DNA of 7,882 bases from Euzebyaceae bacterium (GTDB taxonomy: Bacteria; Actinomycetota; Nitriliruptoria; Euzebyales; Egibacteraceae). Positions 6,313 through 7,882 of this stretch are shown here, piece by piece. How positions within the stretch are numbered: the stretch's first letter is position 1; every line of letters starts with the position of its first letter. Below the pieces are notes generated by a model, which ran no database searches, had not been told where the DNA came from, and was given only the letters and a program-made list of their open reading frames with translations. Position numbers and translations under genes: made by a program. The stretch lies in the NCBI GenBank assembly GCA_013696915.1, contig JACCXR010000462.1:1-7882 (forward strand), in the 5' to 3' direction.

Positions 6313-6344
6313 CCCCCGGCCGCGAGCGCTGCGGTGGCGGATGA
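6309..6344 (+). other. 11-codon micro-ORF bridging acyltransferase and phosphotransferase
   Basis: GTG at 6309 overlaps the acyltransferase stop (GTGA). The frame encodes (M)TPGRERCGGG and stops at 6342-6344, overlapping the phosphotransferase ATG (ATGA). No strong ribosome binding site is present (only GGTGGCGGG upstream). It would carry ribosomes across the 28-nt gap in an unbroken stop-start relay, but in GC-rich DNA this can arise by chance. Confidence 0.2.
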
Positions 6345-7243
6345 CGAGAATCGCGGGTGCGGAGGCGCCGAAGATCCCCCGCCACCTGAGTGAGACCGCC
6401 GCGCGCGTCGACCGCGGTGATGTCCGCGAGTGGGTTGCGACCTTGCCGGAGGTGGTGGCGGACCTGGCTGAACGCTGGGCGCTGCACGTCGGGAAGCCCT
6501 ACGAACCGGGCGGCCAGTGCTCCTGGGTCGCACCGGCACGAACGGTCGCGGGCGAGGACCTCGTGCTGAAGGTCGGGTGGCGCCATCCCGAGGCCGCGCA
6601 CGAGGCCGACGCGCTGCGGGTGTGGCGGGGGAACGGGGCGGTCTGGCTGCACGCCGCCGAGACCTTCGACCGGACCAGCGCGCTGCTGCTCGAGCGTTGT
6701 GCGCCGGGGATGCCAATGGGGCGCTCGACGCCCGAGCCTGAGCAGGACGTGGTCGTGGCCGGCCTGCTGGCGCGGCTGTGGACGCAGCCGCCGGCCGGTC
6801 ATCCGTTCCGTCCCCTGCAGGCGATGTGCGAGGACTGGGCCGCCGAGTTCGAGGAGCGGTTCGCGCGCTCGGCCGGTGGCGTCGATCCGGGGCTCGCCCG
6901 CGCGGCGATGGTGCTGTTCCGGGAGCTGCCCCGGTCGGCGGACTCCGCCGTGCTGCTCTGCACCGACCTGCACGCCGCGGGCAACGTCCTCGCGGCCCAG
7001 CGTGAGCCGTGGCTGGTGATCGACCCCAAGCCGTACGTCGGCGACCGCACCTACGACGCACTGCAGCACATGCTGAACTGCGAGGAGCGGCTGGTCTGTG
7101 ACCCGTCGGGCTTCGCGCAGCGGATGGCCGCCCTGCTGGACCTCGACGCCGAACGGCTCCGCCTGTGGCTGTTCGCCCGCTGTCTGCTGGAGTGCCTCGA
7201 CCAACCGGTGCTCCACGAGGTCGCCGCCCGGCTGGCGCCATAG
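6341..7243 (+). CDS. APH(6)/hydroxyurea-type small-molecule phosphotransferase
   Basis: Kinase-like fold protein of the aminoglycoside/hydroxyurea phosphotransferase family (APH_6_hur type), expected to use ATP to phosphorylate a hydroxyl of a small molecule. In 300 residues: ATP-binding Lys77 in LVLKVG, Glu88 in AAHEADAL, LLLERC (116-120), catalytic loop TDLHAAGNVL (208-217, Asp209 and Asn215) and metal-binding Asp228 in WLVIDPKPYVGD. The usual HGD before the loop reads CTD here, keeping the aspartate. I recall similar forms in actinobacterial members. The family includes streptomycin 6-kinases, but most members are uncharacterised, so resistance should not be assumed. The ATG is 28 nt after the acyltransferase stop and preceded only by a G-rich GGTGGCGG. 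Co-transcription is likely because no terminator is seen, but a functional link to the lipid genes is inference. Confidence 0.85.
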   Translation: MTRIAGAEAPKIPRHLSETAARVDRGDVREWVATLPEVVADLAERWALHVGKPYEPGGQCSWVAPARTVAGEDLVLKVGWRHPEAAHEADALRVWRGNGAVWLHAAETFDRTSALLLERCAPGMPMGRSTPEPEQDVVVAGLLARLWTQPPAGHPFRPLQAMCEDWAAEFEERFARSAGGVDPGLARAAMVLFRELPRSADSAVLLCTDLHAAGNVLAAQREPWLVIDPKPYVGDRTYDALQHMLNCEERLVCDPSGFAQRMAALLDLDAERLRLWLFARCLLECLDQPVLHEVAARLAP

Positions 7244-7336
7244 CCCACGACCAGGTGGAGGCCGTCATTGAGCCCCTCACCGCGTCCGACCGGGCCGGCC
7301 CCGCCCAGCTCGCGTGAAGGGCCGCGCCCCGGACGA
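7244..7336. other. Convergent intergenic gap, weak hairpin only
   Basis: The 93-bp gap lies between two converging genes and should hold terminators. The best structure I see is a 6-bp stem, CGGCCC (7296-7301) with GGGCCG (7319-7324) and a 17-nt loop, without a T-run on either strand. A perfect palindrome GGGCCGGCCC (7292-7301) overlaps it. This is too weak to call a terminator. Confidence 0.3.
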
Positions 7337-7882
7337 TCAGCGCGGTCGCAACGCCGTGCCGAGGATGTGCGGCGAGGTCGGGGTCGAGAATCGGAGGTCG
7401 GGGAAGTGGAGCGCCTGCAGGTGCGTGATCGTAAAGCCGGCCTCGCGGATTGCGGCCGCGGTGTCGCGGTGGGTGTGACAGCCGCCGGCGATCACCGGCC
7501 AGATCGTCGCGTCGAGCACGCGCTGCGCCCGGCGCAGCCCCGCAGCCTCAGCCCGGACGTGCTCGAAGAACCGCAGCTGCCCGCCGGGCCGCAGCGCGCG
7601 GCGGATCTCGGCCAGGGCGGTGGCCTGGTCCGGGACCGAGCACAGCACCAGCGTGGTGACCGCAGCATCCAGGCTGGCGTCGGCGGCGGGCAGCCGGTCG
7701 GCGACGCCGGCAACCACCTCGACCGGCACCGCCGCGTGCTCGGCCTGGCGTTGGGCGAGCCGGCGCAGATGTGGCTCAGGCTCCACCGCCAGGACGTCGG
7801 CGACCCCGGTCGGGTAGTGCGCGAAGTTCATCCCGTTGCCCGCGCCGATCTCGATCACCTTCCCGCGCAGGCCGGCGAGCTG
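7337..7882 (-). CDS. Class I SAM-dependent methyltransferase, 5'-truncated by window edge
   Basis: Methyl transfer from S-adenosylmethionine to an unidentified acceptor. The frame is open to the right edge (181 residues visible), and QLAGLRGK before the first in-window GTG (7858) continues the fold, so the true start lies outside. Visible motifs: SAM-binding motif I VIEIGAGNGMNF (9-20), acidic end of strand 2 in AVEPEP (Glu35), strand 4 TLVLCSVPD (77-85), and LRPGGQLRFFEHV (97-109). The C-terminal part RVLDATIWPVIAGGCHTHRD followed by IREAGF (145-150) resembles bacterial relatives of the METTL7/UbiE-like group, where a similar W...GGC/GC segment occurs. That sub-family call is from memory and tentative. 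It is convergent with the operon and therefore not part of its transcript. No link to the lipid pathway can be shown. Confidence 0.85.
   Translation of the reverse strand, partial: QLAGLRGKVIEIGAGNGMNFAHYPTGVADVLAVEPEPHLRRLAQRQAEHAAVPVEVVAGVADRLPAADASLDAAVTTLVLCSVPDQATALAEIRRALRPGGQLRFFEHVRAEAAGLRRAQRVLDATIWPVIAGGCHTHRDTAAAIREAGFTITHLQALHFPDLRFSTPTSPHILGTALRPR

Noticed and set aside
7253..7270. AGGTGGAGG followed by a possible TTG start in the convergent gap
   Set aside because: The frame downstream is only the shadow of the minus-strand methyltransferase, with an Arg/Pro-rich translation.
7292..7324. Possible bidirectional terminator between the converging genes
   Set aside because: Six-base stem, 17-nt loop and no T-run; insufficient to call a terminator.

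Overview
This window is very GC-rich DNA with GC-ending codons, frequent GTG/TTG starts and tightly overlapping genes. That fits a high-GC actinobacterium. The GFGGHN signature near the end of the ketosynthase, which I recall from mycobacterial KasA-type enzymes, points the same way. I cannot place it below phylum level. All codon-dense features are protein genes; I see no rRNA, tRNA, CRISPR array or insertion sequence.

Layout. (1) 1-866, minus strand: a DUF4349-type lipoprotein running off the left edge, with a possible leaderless promoter. (2) 867-1090: a divergent intergenic region with short inverted repeats and no convincing gene. (3) 1091-6312, plus strand: a compact five-gene operon. 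It encodes a KAS II-type ketosynthase (FabF/KasA-like), a stand-alone AMP-forming acid ligase, a malonyl-CoA:ACP transacylase (FabD), a FabG-type ketoreductase and a PlsC-type acyltransferase. Junctions are ATGA or GTGA stop/start overlaps or gaps of tens of bases or less. (4) 6341-7243, plus strand: an APH(6)/hydroxyurea-type phosphotransferase, 28 nt after the acyltransferase and possibly co-transcribed. (5) 7244-7336: a convergent gap. (6) 7337-7882, minus strand: a class I SAM methyltransferase running off the right edge.

How it may work together (inference). The ligase would adenylate a carboxylic acid and load it on a carrier protein or CoA. FabD would supply malonyl units, FabF would condense, FabG would reduce the 3-keto group, and the PlsC-like enzyme would move the finished acyl chain to a glycerol-phosphate-like or other hydroxyl acceptor. 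This is a minimal type II fatty-acid/polyketide-like set with its own activation and off-loading enzymes. It lacks a carrier protein, dehydratase, enoyl reductase and FabH in the window. The combination recalls aryl-polyene-like and other specialised type II FAS/PKS loci but matches none exactly.

The most unusual details are: no ACP where one would be expected between ligase and fabD, with a 15-codon micro-ORF there joined by ATGA overlaps at both ends; a second such micro-ORF before the phosphotransferase; and an in-frame triple 18-bp repeat that enlarges the ketosynthase N-terminal half.
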